A DNA stretch of 37,863 bases from Nocardia carnea (GTDB lineage Bacteria > Actinomycetota > Actinomycetes > Mycobacteriales > Mycobacteriaceae), in NCBI RefSeq assembly GCF_029868325.1, contig NZ_JARWNW010000208.1, forward strand, positions 1 through 37,863, given 5' to 3'. The position numbers were made by a program, and so were the translations under genes. The notes beneath the pieces were generated by a model. That model was given only the letters and a program-made list of their open reading frames with translations, was not told where the DNA came from and ran no database searches. Positions 24,202 to 33,626 of this stretch are shown here, piece by piece. The first letter of the stretch is position 1, and every line of letters begins with the position of its first letter.

Positions 24202-26085
24202 ATGTGCGGAATCGTGGGGTACGTCGGGTACCGGGACGCTTTGGGCGTCGTCGTCGCTGCCTTGCGCCGCATGGAGTACCGAGGTTATGACTCCGCGGGC
24301 GTGGCGATTCTCGACGGCACCGGGCAGGCCGCGATCGAGCGGCGGGCCGGCCGGCTGAGCAATTTGGAAGAGGCGCTGGATGCCGCGGGCCCGGGCGTGT
24401 TCGCCGGGTCCACGGGAATGGGGCATACCCGCTGGGCCACGCACGGCGCGCCGACCGATCGCAACGCCCATCCGCATCAGGATGCGAGCGGCAAGGTCGC
24501 GGTCGTGCACAACGGGATCATCGAGAACTTCGTGGAACTGCGCCGCGAACTCGAGGACGCTGGGGTCGAGCTGCGCAGCGAAACCGATACCGAGGTCGCC
24601 GTGCACATGGTGTCGCGGGCCTACGCCGAAGGACCGACCGCGGGCGATTTCGAGGCCAGTGTGCTGGGAGTGCTGCAGCGGCTCGAGGGCGCGTTCACGG
24701 TGGTCTTCACCCACGCCGACCATCCGGGCACGATCGTGGCGGCCCGGCATTCGACCCCGCTCGTGGTGGGCGTCGGCGAGAACGAGATGTTCATCGCCTC
24801 CGATGTCACCGCGTTCATCGAACACACCCGCGAAGCAGTCGAGCTGGGCGAGGGCCAGGCCGTGGTGATCACCGCCGACGGCTACCGCGTCACCGATTTC
24901 CACGGCTCCACCGAGGGCGTGCACTCCCGGCCGTTCACCATCGACTGGGATCTGGCCGCCGCCGAGAAGGGCGGCCACGACTACTTCATGCTCAAGGAGA
25001 TCGAGGAGCAGCCCGGCGCGGTCGCCGATACGCTCATCGGTCATTTCGACCAGACCCCCGGCCTGGACGGCCGGATCGTGCTGGACGAGCAGCGCCTTTC
25101 CGACCAGGAACTCCGCGATGTGGAGAAGGTGTTCGTGGTGGCCTGCGGCAGCGCCTACCACTCCGGTCTGGTCGCGAAGTACGCCATCGAGCACTGGACC
25201 CGGCTGCCCGTGGAAGTGGAGCTGGCCAGCGAATTCCGTTACCGCGACCCGGTGCTGGACCGTTCCACCCTGGTGGTCGCGGTATCGCAGTCGGGTGAGA
25301 CCGCCGACACCCTGGAAGCCGTCCGGCACGCCAAGAGCCAGAAGGCGCGGGTGCTGGCGGTCTGCAATACCAACGGCGCGCAGATTCCCCGCGAATCCGA
25401 TGCGGTGCTCTACACCCGCGCCGGGCCGGAGATCGGGGTCGCGTCCACCAAGGCGTTCCTCGCCCAGGTGACGGCGAACCTGCTGGTCGGGCTGGCGTTG
25501 GCGCAGGCGCGCGGCACCAAGTACCCCGACGAGGTGGCTCGCGAGTTCGCCGAGCTGGAGGCCATGCCGAAGCTGGTGGACCGGGTGCTGGAAACGGCCC
25601 CGCAGGTGCGGGCGATCGCCCGGGAACTGGCGCGGGAGCGGACCATCCTGTTCCTCGGTCGCCATGTCGGCTACCCGGTGGCGCTCGAGGGCGCGCTCAA
25701 GCTGAAGGAACTCGCGTATATGCACGCGGAGGGTTTCGCGGCTGGTGAGTTGAAGCACGGTCCGATCGCGTTGATCGAGGACGGGCTGCCGGTGATCGTG
25801 GTGATGCCGTCGCCGAAGGGGCGCGGGGTGCTGCACGCCAAACTGCTCAGCAATATCCGCGAGATCCAGGCCCGGGGCGCGCGCACGATCGTGATCGCCG
25901 AGGAGGGTGACGATCTGGTCCGGCCGTTCGCCGACGATCTGATCGAGATCCCGTCCGCGCCGACGCTGTACCAGCCGCTGCTGTCGACGGTTCCGTTGCA
26001 GATCTTCGCCGCCGAGGTGGCGCAGGCCCGCGGCTACGACGTGGACAAACCGCGTAACCTCGCCAAATCGGTGACGGTGGAGTAG
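24202..26085 (+). CDS. glmS: Glutamine:fructose-6-phosphate aminotransferase (isomerizing)
   Basis: Seen: 627 residues from ATG 24202 with GGGGAG just upstream. It starts MCGIVGYVGYRDALG, with Cys2 as the glutaminase nucleophile after Met removal. The N-terminal glutaminase domain (to about 240) has RWATHGAPTD, and two SIS domains follow (CGSAYHSG near 318, SQSGETADTLEA near 362). The tail KPRNLAKSVTVE is the family C-terminus. It makes glucosamine-6-phosphate from fructose-6-phosphate and glutamine, the committed step into amino sugars, and feeds GlmM encoded at 12698. I see no glmS ribozyme upstream, and the 36-base gap could not hold one. Confidence 0.98.
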   Translation: MCGIVGYVGYRDALGVVVAALRRMEYRGYDSAGVAILDGTGQAAIERRAGRLSNLEEALDAAGPGVFAGSTGMGHTRWATHGAPTDRNAHPHQDASGKVAVVHNGIIENFVELRRELEDAGVELRSETDTEVAVHMVSRAYAEGPTAGDFEASVLGVLQRLEGAFTVVFTHADHPGTIVAARHSTPLVVGVGENEMFIASDVTAFIEHTREAVELGEGQAVVITADGYRVTDFHGSTEGVHSRPFTIDWDLAAAEKGGHDYFMLKEIEEQPGAVADTLIGHFDQTPGLDGRIVLDEQRLSDQELRDVEKVFVVACGSAYHSGLVAKYAIEHWTRLPVEVELASEFRYRDPVLDRSTLVVAVSQSGETADTLEAVRHAKSQKARVLAVCNTNGAQIPRESDAVLYTRAGPEIGVASTKAFLAQVTANLLVGLALAQARGTKYPDEVAREFAELEAMPKLVDRVLETAPQVRAIARELARERTILFLGRHVGYPVALEGALKLKELAYMHAEGFAAGELKHGPIALIEDGLPVIVVMPSPKGRGVLHAKLLSNIREIQARGARTIVIAEEGDDLVRPFADDLIEIPSAPTLYQPLLSTVPLQIFAAEVAQARGYDVDKPRNLAKSVTVE

Positions 26086-26091
26086 GAACCC

Positions 26092-26123
26092 GACCGGTGC
26101 CGGCCGGGTGCGCCCGCCCGGTC
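26092..26123. terminator. Possible bidirectional hairpin between glmS and the cupredoxin gene
   Basis: Outer arms GACCGG (26092-26097) and CCGGTC (26118-26123), plus an inner CGGG-TGCG-CCCG, form a GC-rich structure between the convergent stops. No U-run is present on either strand. Confidence 0.35.
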
Positions 26124-26532
26124 AGGCTTCCTCGACGGTGATCGTTCCGCGCATATCCGGGTGGATCGGGCACAGGTAGCGGTATTCGCCCGGCGAGGTG
26201 AAGGTGTAGCTCCAATCGCCGACCTCGAACAGCGGGCTGTTCAGGCCCATCGCCTTGTCGCCGATGCCCTGGACACCGTGCGGGATATCGCCGTCGAAAT
26301 GCCAGGACACGGTATCGCCCGCGGTGATGGTGATCTCGGCCGGTGCGAAAGCGTCCTCCTCGACGAAGACGGTGACCGTCGCCTCCGGGTTCTCCGTGCT
26401 CTCCGCCGACCCGGTGACCGACGTATCGGTGTGGGAAGGGGCGGGCTCGTCGGATCCGCAACCGGCCAGCAGGGCCGCCATGAGCGTGAGTGCGGCGACG
26501 GCGGCCGATGCGGCACGGTGAGGTCGGGGCAT
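26122..26532 (-). CDS. Cupredoxin (plastocyanin-like) lipoprotein
   Basis: Seen: 136 residues from ATG 26532. A hydrophobic N-terminus ends in lipobox LLAGC (about residue 25), then a Ser/Thr-rich spacer, then a single cupredoxin domain. The copper ligands are visible: the first His in WHFDGDIPHGV, then Cys, His and Met in YLCPIHPDMRG. This is the type-1 copper pattern. Inference: an electron carrier or copper-binding protein on the outer membrane face. There is no ribosome site. TACGCT lies 8 bases before the ATG, which suggests a leaderless transcript. It diverges from nnrD/nnrE. Confidence 0.9.
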   Translation of the reverse strand: MPRPHRAASAAVAALTLMAALLAGCGSDEPAPSHTDTSVTGSAESTENPEATVTVFVEEDAFAPAEITITAGDTVSWHFDGDIPHGVQGIGDKAMGLNSPLFEVGDWSYTFTSPGEYRYLCPIHPDMRGTITVEEA

Positions 26533-26588
26533 GACGGCCAAGCGTAGTCTGCTGGCGTCGTTGGCTGTCGACTGCGGAGGTGTGTTCG

Positions 26589-28055
26589 GTGAGCGAACTG
26601 TCCGGCTTTTACACCGCCGACGAGGTGCGCGCCGCGGAGGCCGAGTTGTTCACCCGGGTCCCCGCGGGGGAGCCGATGCGGCGCGCCGCCTACGGGCTGG
26701 CCACGGTGGTGGCGGCCGAACTGCGCTCCCGCAGTGGTGGAATCGCGGGCCGGAAGGTGGGCCTGCTGGTCGGTTCCGGGGACAACGGCGGGGATGCGCT
26801 GTGGGCGGGAGCAATGCTGCGCCGGCGCGGGTTGGCGGTTACAGCGGTGCTGTTGAAGCCGGAACGAGCGCATACCGCCGGACTTGCCGCATTGCGCCGG
26901 GCCGGGGGCCGGATATGTGCCGATCCTGCTGCGGCCCTTACGGAATTGTCCGGCGCGGATGTGGTCGTGGACGGGATCGTCGGGATATCGGGACGGGGGT
27001 CGTTGCGTCCCGATGCGGCAGGAATCATCGCGGGGGTGACTGTTCCGATCATCGCCGCCGACCTGCCGAGCGGTGTCGATCCGGATACCGGGGCGGTCGA
27101 CGGGCCCGCGGTGCAGGCGGCGGTCACCGTCGCATTCGGTGCCCGGAAACCGGTGCACGCGCTGGCGGCGTCCCGTTGTGGCCGGATCGTGCTGGTGCCC
27201 ATCGGTTTACGGCTGCCGGACCCGCAGCTCGCCGCGCTGGAACCGGCGCAAGTGGGGGCGGGCTGGCCGGTGCCCGGGGCGCAGGACGACAAGTACACGC
27301 AGGGAGTTGTCGGGGTGCATGCCGGCAGCGAGACCTATCCGGGCGCGGCAGTGCTCTGTACCGGGGCAGCGGTCGCCGCGACCTCAGGGATGGTTCGCTA
27401 TGCCGGCACCGCAGGCCCGGCTGTCCTCGCGCAGTACCCGGAAGTGATCGCGACCCCCGATCTCGCCGCTACCGGCCGGGTTCAGTCGTGGGTATTCGGC
27501 CCCGGCTCCGGAACCGGCCGCGGCGCCCGCGATCGCCTCGCCGAGATCCTGGCCACCGATCTGCCGGTGGTCATCGATGCCGACGGTCTCACTCTGCTGG
27601 CGCAGGAACCGGAACTGGTCCGTGGTCGCCGGGCAGCCACGGTGCTCACCCCGCATGCCGGCGAGTTCGCCAGGCTCACCGGCCGCGAACCCGGCCCGGA
27701 TCGGGTCGCGGCGGTGCGTGAACTCGCCGAAACCTGGCAGGTCACCGTGCTGCTGAAAGGACGGGCCACCCTGATCGCCGAACCCGGCAGGCCGGTCCTG
27801 GTCAACGAGGCCGGCGGATCTTGGGCGGCAACAGCCGGGGCCGGCGATGCGCTGTCGGGTGTTATCGGTGCTCTGCTCGCCGCGGGCCGGGAACCCGGAT
27901 GGTCCGCGGCCGCGGCGGCGCGGGCGCACGCAACCGCCGCCGATATCGCCGCGCACGCCGCGGGTGCCGGCGCTGCGCCGATTTCGGCAGGTCCCCTGCT
28001 ACGCCATCTTCCGCAGGCCATCGCGTATCTGCGGGCTTCGCCGCCCGCGCCATGA
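26589..28055 (+). CDS. nnrD: Bifunctional NAD(P)HX epimerase/dehydratase
   Basis: Seen: 488 residues from GTG 26589; GGAGG ends 8 bases upstream, while the longer GTG 26580 is too close to it. The N-terminal YjeF_N domain (to about 210) carries GSGDNGGDALWAGAML and the conserved DGIVGISGRG with AADLPSGVD. The C-terminal ribokinase-like domain has VLTPHAGEFARLTGR and the active-site motif ATAGAGDALSG. Together they repair hydrated NADH/NADPH: the epimerase converts R to S forms and the ADP-dependent dehydratase restores the coenzyme. The short middle stretch is alanine-rich. The gene sits between glmS and alr, as in mycobacteria. Confidence 0.93.
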   Translation: MSELSGFYTADEVRAAEAELFTRVPAGEPMRRAAYGLATVVAAELRSRSGGIAGRKVGLLVGSGDNGGDALWAGAMLRRRGLAVTAVLLKPERAHTAGLAALRRAGGRICADPAAALTELSGADVVVDGIVGISGRGSLRPDAAGIIAGVTVPIIAADLPSGVDPDTGAVDGPAVQAAVTVAFGARKPVHALAASRCGRIVLVPIGLRLPDPQLAALEPAQVGAGWPVPGAQDDKYTQGVVGVHAGSETYPGAAVLCTGAAVAATSGMVRYAGTAGPAVLAQYPEVIATPDLAATGRVQSWVFGPGSGTGRGARDRLAEILATDLPVVIDADGLTLLAQEPELVRGRRAATVLTPHAGEFARLTGREPGPDRVAAVRELAETWQVTVLLKGRATLIAEPGRPVLVNEAGGSWAATAGAGDALSGVIGALLAAGREPGWSAAAAARAHATAADIAAHAAGAGAAPISAGPLLRHLPQAIAYLRASPPAP

Positions 28056-28429
28056 GGCGATAACTCGCAGGGCGCCGGCGGGTCCGCGGCGTCGAGATGG
28101 CAAAAAAGATCGGCGCCCGAGTCGGTTCGATCCCTGCGTCGCGCAGAATCGGCCGAGAATCTGCTCACTGTGCCGCTTTCTCGCGCGCTTTGGCAGGCGG
28201 TACATCGGGTCCGAAGAAGTTCATAGCTGAGATATCGCCGCTGCGCTGATGACGACGTCCGGCTGAGGCAGCTCCGCCGCCGCGGAGCAGAGGCAAGGGT
28301 CTGCACGATAAGCCGCCCGGTCTGTTTTCAGGCCCGGACCGTGTCCGGTGAACTCCGGTGCCACCGGACGGGCCGATGCAGGTCGGTGAGGCATAGGCAG
28401 GTGGGCATCGAACCGGACCATTCGAGGAG
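28056..28429 (+). other. 374-base gap between nnrD and alr, with a small unsupported open frame
   Basis: No gene with convincing support. One 50-codon frame (28097-28249) starts MAKKIGARVGSIPASRR but has no ribosome site. A short perfect hairpin GCTCCGC-CGCC-GCGGAGC lies at 28271-28288, and an inverted pair TCCGGTG/CACCGGA around 28340-28365 may belong to the alr promoter. A GGTTCGATCC at about 28124 looks like a tRNA T-loop but has no matching stems. Confidence 0.5.
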
Positions 28430-29578
28430 ATGGCAGTATCGGCAGATGTGAATGGGCAAGTGGAGACGATCGTCGATCTGGATGCCATCGCGCACAATGT
28501 GGGCGTCCTGCGGGCACACGCCGGCGACGCCGCGGTGATGGTGGTGGTCAAGGCCGACGGTTACAACCACGGGGCCGTCGAGGTCGCGCGGGCGGCACTC
28601 GCCGCGGGGGCGGCCGAACTCGGGGTCACCACGATCGACGAGGCGGTGGCGCTGCGGGCCGCCGGGATCGAGGCACCGATCCTGTGCTGGCTCAATGTCT
28701 GTGACGCCGATTACGCCGCCGCCGTCGCTGCCGATATCGAGATCGGGATCTCCTCGCCGGAACAGCTGGCAGCGGTGGCCGCCGCCGCCCGCGAGCTGGG
28801 TCGCCGCGCGATCGTCACGCTGAAGGTCGACACCGGGCTCAACCGCAACGGTGTCGATCCGCTCGTCTATCCGACGGTGCTCGCCGACCTGCGGAAACTG
28901 GTCGACGAGGGCGTCGTCCGGTTCCGCGCGATCTTCTCCCATCTCGCCCATGCCGACGAGCCGTACCACCCGGTGATCGATCGGCAGCGCGACCGGTTCC
29001 TGGAAGCGATTGCCACCGCCAAGGAGTACGGGCTGGAACCCGAACTCGTGCATCTGGCGAACTCCGCGGCCACCCTGACCAGGCCGGATCTGGCTTTCGA
29101 CATGGTGCGCCCGGGGATCGCCGTCTACGGCCTGACCCCCGTTCCGAATATCGGCGAATTCGATCTGCGGCCCGCGATGACCTTCCAGGCCGAGGTGGCG
29201 CTGGTCAAGGAGGTGGCCGCGGGGGAAGGCGTTTCCTACGGCCACGAGTGGATCGCGCCCGCCGACACCACGGTCGCGCTGATCCCGGCCGGCTACGCCG
29301 ACGGGGTGTTCCGGACCCTCGGCAACCGGATGGAGGTGTGGGTCGCCGGCCGGCGGCGGCCGAACCGGGGCCGGGTCTGTATGGACCAGCTCGTGGTCGA
29401 CCTCGGTGACAACAGCGATGGGGTGGTGGAGGGCGATACCGCCATCCTGTTCGGCCCCGGCACCCGCGGGGAACCGCGTGCCCAGGACTGGGCGGATCTG
29501 CTCGGCACCATCCACTACGAAGTGGTGTGCGCGCCGCGCGGCCGGGTACACCGGCGCTATCGGGGAGGAACGCGGTGA
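28430..29578 (+). CDS. alr: Alanine racemase
   Basis: Seen: 382 residues from ATG 28430. The PLP lysine is in [10 protein letters not shown] (Lys41) and the catalytic tyrosine region in [10 protein letters not shown] near 270. The substrate loop [12 protein letters not shown] and the dimer-facing stretch around [10 protein letters not shown] are also present. It converts L- to D-alanine for peptidoglycan. The start is slightly uncertain: GAGGAG directly abuts ATG 28430, so translation may begin at GTG 28448 or GTG 28460 instead, which would shorten the enzyme closer to [10 protein letters not shown]. Its stop overlaps the next gene as GTGA, so the hydrolase downstream is coupled to it. Confidence 0.96.
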   Translation: MAVSADVNGQVETIVDLDAIAHNVGVLRAHAGDAAVMVVVKADGYNHGAVEVARAALAAGAAELGVTTIDEAVALRAAGIEAPILCWLNVCDADYAAAVAADIEIGISSPEQLAAVAAAARELGRRAIVTLKVDTGLNRNGVDPLVYPTVLADLRKLVDEGVVRFRAIFSHLAHADEPYHPVIDRQRDRFLEAIATAKEYGLEPELVHLANSAATLTRPDLAFDMVRPGIAVYGLTPVPNIGEFDLRPAMTFQAEVALVKEVAAGEGVSYGHEWIAPADTTVALIPAGYADGVFRTLGNRMEVWVAGRRRPNRGRVCMDQLVVDLGDNSDGVVEGDTAILFGPGTRGEPRAQDWADLLGTIHYEVVCAPRGRVHRRYRGGTR

Positions 29579-30654
29579 AACCACGGACGACACTGTTACG
29601 CGGCGGCCTGGCCACGGCCGGTGTGGTGGGCGCCATGGCCGGTGTGCACGCATTGCGCCGGGCCGGCGCGAAAGTGCTGTGGCCGCCGGTGCGCGACGAA
29701 TACCGGGACGAGAACTTCGCGCTGATCGATCTCGACCGCGCCGGCGAGGTGATCGCCGACGACGGTGTCTGCCTGGCCACCCGCGAATGGGGCACCGGCG
29801 ATGCCGAGGCGACCGTGGTTTTCGTCCACGGCTTCTGTAACAGCATGGAGTCCTTCCATTTCCAGCGCCGGCATCTGGCGCAACGCTGGGGGTCGCGGCT
29901 GCGGCTGGTGCTGTTCGATCTGCGCGGGCACGGCCGGTCGGGCACCCCGGAAACCGATAGCTGCACGGTGAACCAGCTCGGCCGCGATCTGCTCACGGTG
30001 ATCGACGCCAAGGCGCCGCGCGGTCCGCTGATCCTGGTCGGGCATTCGCTCGGCGGGATGGCGGTGCTGGCCGCCGCCGCGCATGCGGGTGACCTGTTCG
30101 CGCAGCGGGTGCGGGCGGTCGCCCTGTTGTCCACTGCCGCCGCGGAGGTGACCTCCGCCGGGATCGGCCAGCTGCTGCGCAACCCGGCGATCGACGGATT
30201 CCGGCTGGCCGTGCACACCGCGCCGGCATTGGTGCAGGCCGGACGGGTCACCGCCCGGCACATCATCACGCCGATCCTGCATGTGAGCTCGTTCCACGGC
30301 CCGGTGAGCCCGACCCTGTCGCGGTTCACCACCATGATGATCGACCGGACGCCGGTGGAAACCGTGGTGAAGTTCCTGAAGGCCATCGAATTACACGACG
30401 AGGCCGCGGCACTGCCGGTGCTGCGCGATCTTCCGGTGCTGGTACTCGGCGGTATCCGCGATCTGGTGATCCCGTTCCGCAATTCCCGTGCGCTGGCCCG
30501 GGAATTGGCCGATTGCGAACTCGTCCGGCTGCCGGAGTGCGCGCATATGCCGCAGTTGCAGTATCCGGACGAGACGAATGCCGCCCTGGACCGGCTGCTG
30601 TTACGCGCCGGGGTGGTCGGCGAGGACGATCTGAGTGAGGCCGCCGGTGGCTGA
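29575..30654 (+). CDS. Alpha/beta hydrolase, membrane-associated or secreted
   Basis: Seen: 359 residues from GTG 29575, overlapping the alr stop by four bases, with GGGGAGG upstream. The N-terminus has a hydrophobic segment ([23 protein letters not shown], quoted in part) that could be an anchor or uncleaved signal. The fold then gives [12 protein letters not shown] (oxyanion loop), the nucleophile GHSLGGMAV near residue 157, Asp in [10 protein letters not shown] and His in PECAHMPQ. This completes a Ser-Asp-His triad. The substrate is unknown. In mycobacteria a similar hydrolase sits between alr and tsaE, so this is a conserved neighbourhood. It overlaps tsaE by about 8 bases. Confidence 0.88.
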   Translation: MKPRTTLLRGGLATAGVVGAMAGVHALRRAGAKVLWPPVRDEYRDENFALIDLDRAGEVIADDGVCLATREWGTGDAEATVVFVHGFCNSMESFHFQRRHLAQRWGSRLRLVLFDLRGHGRSGTPETDSCTVNQLGRDLLTVIDAKAPRGPLILVGHSLGGMAVLAAAAHAGDLFAQRVRAVALLSTAAAEVTSAGIGQLLRNPAIDGFRLAVHTAPALVQAGRVTARHIITPILHVSSFHGPVSPTLSRFTTMMIDRTPVETVVKFLKAIELHDEAAALPVLRDLPVLVLGGIRDLVIPFRNSRALARELADCELVRLPECAHMPQLQYPDETNAALDRLLLRAGVVGEDDLSEAAGG

Positions 30655-31147
30655 GCACAGCGAGAGGCACCCCACCGCATCCGAGCGGCGCTGCGAACGC
30701 GAACTGCCGACCGTCGCCGATACCGAGGCACTCGGCCGCGAACTCGCGAGCGGCCTGCGCGCGGGTGATCTGGTGGTACTCGACGGTCCGCTCGGGGCCG
30801 GTAAGACCGCGCTCACCCGCGGTATCGCCGCGGGTCTGGGAGTCGGGGGCCGGGTCAGTTCACCGACCTTCGTGATCGCCCGCCGCCATCCCTCGGGCCC
30901 GCGGGCGGACGGTCCGCCGGTGCCGCTGGTTCATGTCGACGCGTATCGCCTCGGCGGCAGCCTGGACGAACTCGATGCCCTCGATCTCGATACCGAACTC
31001 GACGATGCGGTCGTCGTGGTGGAGTGGGGCAGCGGTGTGGTGGAACGGCTGACAGGCCGCCATCTACTGGTGCGAATGGCCCGCGAACCGGAATCCGAAG
31101 TGCGGACGGCTACTTGGGAGTGGGTGGCCATCGGCCCCGGCGAGTAG
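30647..31147 (+). CDS. tsaE: tRNA t6A modification ATPase TsaE
   Basis: Seen: 166 residues if it starts at GTG 30647, which overlaps the hydrolase stop; GTG 30635 is also possible. The P-loop GPLGAGKTAL near residue 51, the SSPTFVIARR stretch and VHVDAYRLGG with a nearby WGSGV are the TsaE signature. TsaE is the ATPase that helps the TsaB-TsaD pair transfer threonylcarbamoyl to A37 of ANN-decoding tRNAs. It is followed after 51 bases by tsaB. Confidence 0.95.
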   Translation: MAEHSERHPTASERRCERELPTVADTEALGRELASGLRAGDLVVLDGPLGAGKTALTRGIAAGLGVGGRVSSPTFVIARRHPSGPRADGPPVPLVHVDAYRLGGSLDELDALDLDTELDDAVVVVEWGSGVVERLTGRHLLVRMAREPESEVRTATWEWVAIGPGE

Positions 31148-31198
31148 CCGTGCGCCACCACCGTGTGCGGTCGGTCACCCGGTATCGTGGACCAAATC

Positions 31199-31897
31199 AT
31201 GCTTGCACTTGCTGTCGACACCGCGACGCCTGCCGTCACGGCGGGACTGGTCGAGCTGGAGCAGGCGGCGGCCGGTGCGAACAGCCCGGACACCGCCCGC
31301 CCGCGGACCCTCGCCGTCCGGACGCTCGTCGATGCCCGCGCCCACGCCGAAGCACTCACCCCGCAGATTCTGGAATGTATTTCCGAAGCGGGGATCGCCC
31401 GTACGGATATCGCGGCAGTGGTGGCCGGGATCGGCCCCGGACCGTTCACGGGGCTGCGCGTCGGGATGGCCACCGCCGCCGCGTTCGGTGATGCGCTGGG
31501 TATTCCGGTGCACGGTGTGTGCAGCCTGGATGCCCTCGCCGCCGACTGTGCCGGTGAACTCGGACCGGACGACGAACTGCTGGTCGTCACCGACGCCCGT
31601 CGCCGCGAGGTGTACTCCGCGCGCTACCGCGGCCGCCGCATCGCCGGACCCGAGGTCGGCAAACCCGCCGACCTGGATATCGCCGGCGCCACCAAGGTCG
31701 CCGGGTCCGCCGCGCATACCGCATTGTTCGACCTGCCCGTGCTGCCCGCGCAGACCCCGTCGCCCGCCGGTCTGGTGCAGGTGGCGGCGCCCGCGTTGCT
31801 TTCGGGCGCGACCCCGGAGCCGCTGGTTCCGATGTACCTGCGGCGACCGGACGCGGTCGAAAAAAGCTACCGCACCCTCGACCGGATGGGAGCGTGA
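31199..31897 (+). CDS. tsaB: tRNA t6A modification subunit TsaB
   Basis: Seen: 232 residues from ATG 31199. The opening MLALAVDTATPAVTAGLVE and the motif GPGPFTGLRVGMATA (about 80-94) are diagnostic of this ASKHA-fold protein. It lacks the metal-binding His pair of TsaD, as expected for the scaffold subunit. It has no ribosome site. TATCGT lies 10 bases upstream (31183-31188), so it may have its own promoter and a leaderless or near-leaderless message in addition to read-through from tsaE. Its stop overlaps rimI. Confidence 0.95.
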   Translation: MLALAVDTATPAVTAGLVELEQAAAGANSPDTARPRTLAVRTLVDARAHAEALTPQILECISEAGIARTDIAAVVAGIGPGPFTGLRVGMATAAAFGDALGIPVHGVCSLDALAADCAGELGPDDELLVVTDARRREVYSARYRGRRIAGPEVGKPADLDIAGATKVAGSAAHTALFDLPVLPAQTPSPAGLVQVAAPALLSGATPEPLVPMYLRRPDAVEKSYRTLDRMGA

Positions 31898-32412
31898 CGA
31901 TGGGGATCCGGATAGAACCCATGGCACCGGCCGATATCGCCGGCTGCGTGGAATTGGAGCAGCTGCTGTTCCCGGAGGACGATCCGTGGCAGGCCGTATC
32001 GTTCCACTCGGAACTGGCCGCCCGCTACAACCGCTACATCACCGCGCGCGACGAGTCCGGGAGGATGGTCGGCTACGCGGGGATCGCGCTGCTGGGTGAT
32101 GCCGAGCATCCGGAAGCCGAGGTGCACACCATCGGGGTCGATCCGGCCTGCCATCGCGCCGGTATCGGCACGATTCTGCTCGAGGCGCTGCTGGCCGAGG
32201 CCGGGCGCCGCGGCGGGCCGGTGTTCTTGGAGGTGCGCACCGATAACGCGCCGGCGATCGCGCTGTACGCCAAACACGGTTTCCACATCATCGGCCTGCG
32301 CAAGAACTACTACCACCCCAGTGGGGCCGACGCGTACACGATGCGCCGCCCCGCGCTGGAAGATGTTCCGGCGGGCGTCGTCCCGCGTACTCCGGACGGG
32401 GTGCTGTCGTGA
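31894..32412 (+). CDS. rimI: Ribosomal protein alanine N-acetyltransferase RimI-like
   Basis: Seen: 172 residues from GTG 31894, overlapping tsaB by GTGA. The GNAT acetyl-CoA motif [15 protein letters not shown] lies near residue 88, preceded by EVHTIGVDP, and followed by [20 protein letters not shown] with NYYHPSG. This is the RimI pattern. RimI acetylates N-termini, classically that of ribosomal protein S18. It is coupled between tsaB and tsaD, a conserved actinobacterial gene order. Its stop overlaps tsaD by four bases. Confidence 0.92.
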   Translation: MTMGIRIEPMAPADIAGCVELEQLLFPEDDPWQAVSFHSELAARYNRYITARDESGRMVGYAGIALLGDAEHPEAEVHTIGVDPACHRAGIGTILLEALLAEAGRRGGPVFLEVRTDNAPAIALYAKHGFHIIGLRKNYYHPSGADAYTMRRPALEDVPAGVVPRTPDGVLS

Positions 32413-33446
32413 TCGTCATGGGGATCGAGAGTTCCTGTGACGAGACCGGCGTCGGAATCGTGCGGCGCCATCCGGACGGCAGCTGCGAACTTCTCGCCGA
32501 CGAGGTGGCCTCGAGCGTCGCCGAACATGCCCGCTTCGGTGGGGTGGTTCCCGAGATTGCGTCGCGCGCCCATCTCGAGGCGATCGTGCCGGCCATGCGC
32601 CGCGCGCTGTCCACCGCCGGGATCGCCGCTCCCGACGCCCTCGCGGTGACTATCGGACCCGGTCTCGCGGGTGCGCTGCTGGTGGGGGTGGCGGCCGCCA
32701 AAGCCTATGCCGCGGCCTGGGATATCCCGTTCTACGCGTTGAACCACCTCGGCGGTCATGTCGCCGTGGATACGCTCGAGCACGGCCCGATGCCGCCGTG
32801 TGTGGCACTGTTGGTTTCCGGTGGGCATACGCATCTGCTACATGTCGAGGATCTGTCGCGGCCACTGATCGAATTGGGCAGCACGGTCGACGACGCTGCC
32901 GGCGAGGCATTCGACAAGGTGGCGCGCCTGCTCGGCCTCGGATACCCCGGCGGCCCCGCGCTCGACGCGGCCGCGGTCACCGGCGACCCGACGGCGATCG
33001 CCTTCCCCCGCGGAATGACCGGTCCGCGCGACGCCCGCCACGATTTCTCCTTCTCCGGCCTGAAAACCGCAGTCGCCCGGTACGTGGAGGCGCAGCACCG
33101 GCAGGGAGTCGAGGAGTTGCCGATACCCGAAATCGCGGCCTCGTTCCAGGAGGCGGTCGCGGATGTGCTGACCATGAAGGCGGTTCGCGCGGCCCAGGAT
33201 GTGGGCGTGGACACGCTGGTGCTCGGTGGTGGCGCCACCGCGAACACCCGGATCCGTTCCATGGCCGAAGAGCGATGTGCCGCGGCGGGTTTGACGCTGC
33301 GGATACCGAAACCGCGGCTGTGCACCGATAACGGCGTGATGATCGCCGCGCTGGGTGCCCATGTGATCGGCGGCGGTGCCGAAGCCTCGCCGCTGTCGGT
33401 GGCGAGCGATCCGGGTCTACCGGTATCGGTCAGCCAGGTGAGCTGA
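32409..33446 (+). CDS. tsaD: tRNA N6-threonylcarbamoyladenosine transferase
   Basis: Seen: 345 residues from GTG 32409, overlapping rimI. It opens [18 protein letters not shown] and has the metal-binding NHLGGHVA (His pair near 117-121). VSGGHTHLL, the [12 protein letters not shown] loop and the nucleotide-binding [11 protein letters not shown] with a late CTDNGVMIA Asp complete the TsaD/Kae1 pattern at the usual length. It catalyses the threonylcarbamoyl transfer to tRNA A37 with TsaB and TsaE. The 180 bases between it and the convergent Hsp70-like gene show no obvious terminator. Confidence 0.97.
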   Translation: MIVMGIESSCDETGVGIVRRHPDGSCELLADEVASSVAEHARFGGVVPEIASRAHLEAIVPAMRRALSTAGIAAPDALAVTIGPGLAGALLVGVAAAKAYAAAWDIPFYALNHLGGHVAVDTLEHGPMPPCVALLVSGGHTHLLHVEDLSRPLIELGSTVDDAAGEAFDKVARLLGLGYPGGPALDAAAVTGDPTAIAFPRGMTGPRDARHDFSFSGLKTAVARYVEAQHRQGVEELPIPEIAASFQEAVADVLTMKAVRAAQDVGVDTLVLGGGATANTRIRSMAEERCAAAGLTLRIPKPRLCTDNGVMIAALGAHVIGGGAEASPLSVASDPGLPVSVSQVS

Positions 33447-33626
33447 GCGGCCCATCGGTTTCGCGGCACCGACGTCGCCATCCGACGCAAGCAGCCGCAC
33501 TGTCCGGCGCGGCGCGATCCGAACATACCGATACCGCAGCGATATGGTCGGAACTGGTGAACCGATGGCGACCGAGCCGCGACCCGCAGGGGCCGTTGAT
33601 ATCGCGGGCCGCGTGGGGCAGAGGCG

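Noticed and set aside
24166..25836. Very long open frame on the minus strand opposite glmS, continuous with the hydrolase
   Set aside because: It is the antisense shadow of glmS. Its residues are a Gln/His/Arg/Gly-rich string without fold-like patterning. Only the part below 24165 encodes the hydrolase.
28110..28150. GGTTCGATCC resembling a tRNA T-loop
   Set aside because: The flanking bases do not form a T-stem or acceptor stem and no anticodon arm lies at the right distance.
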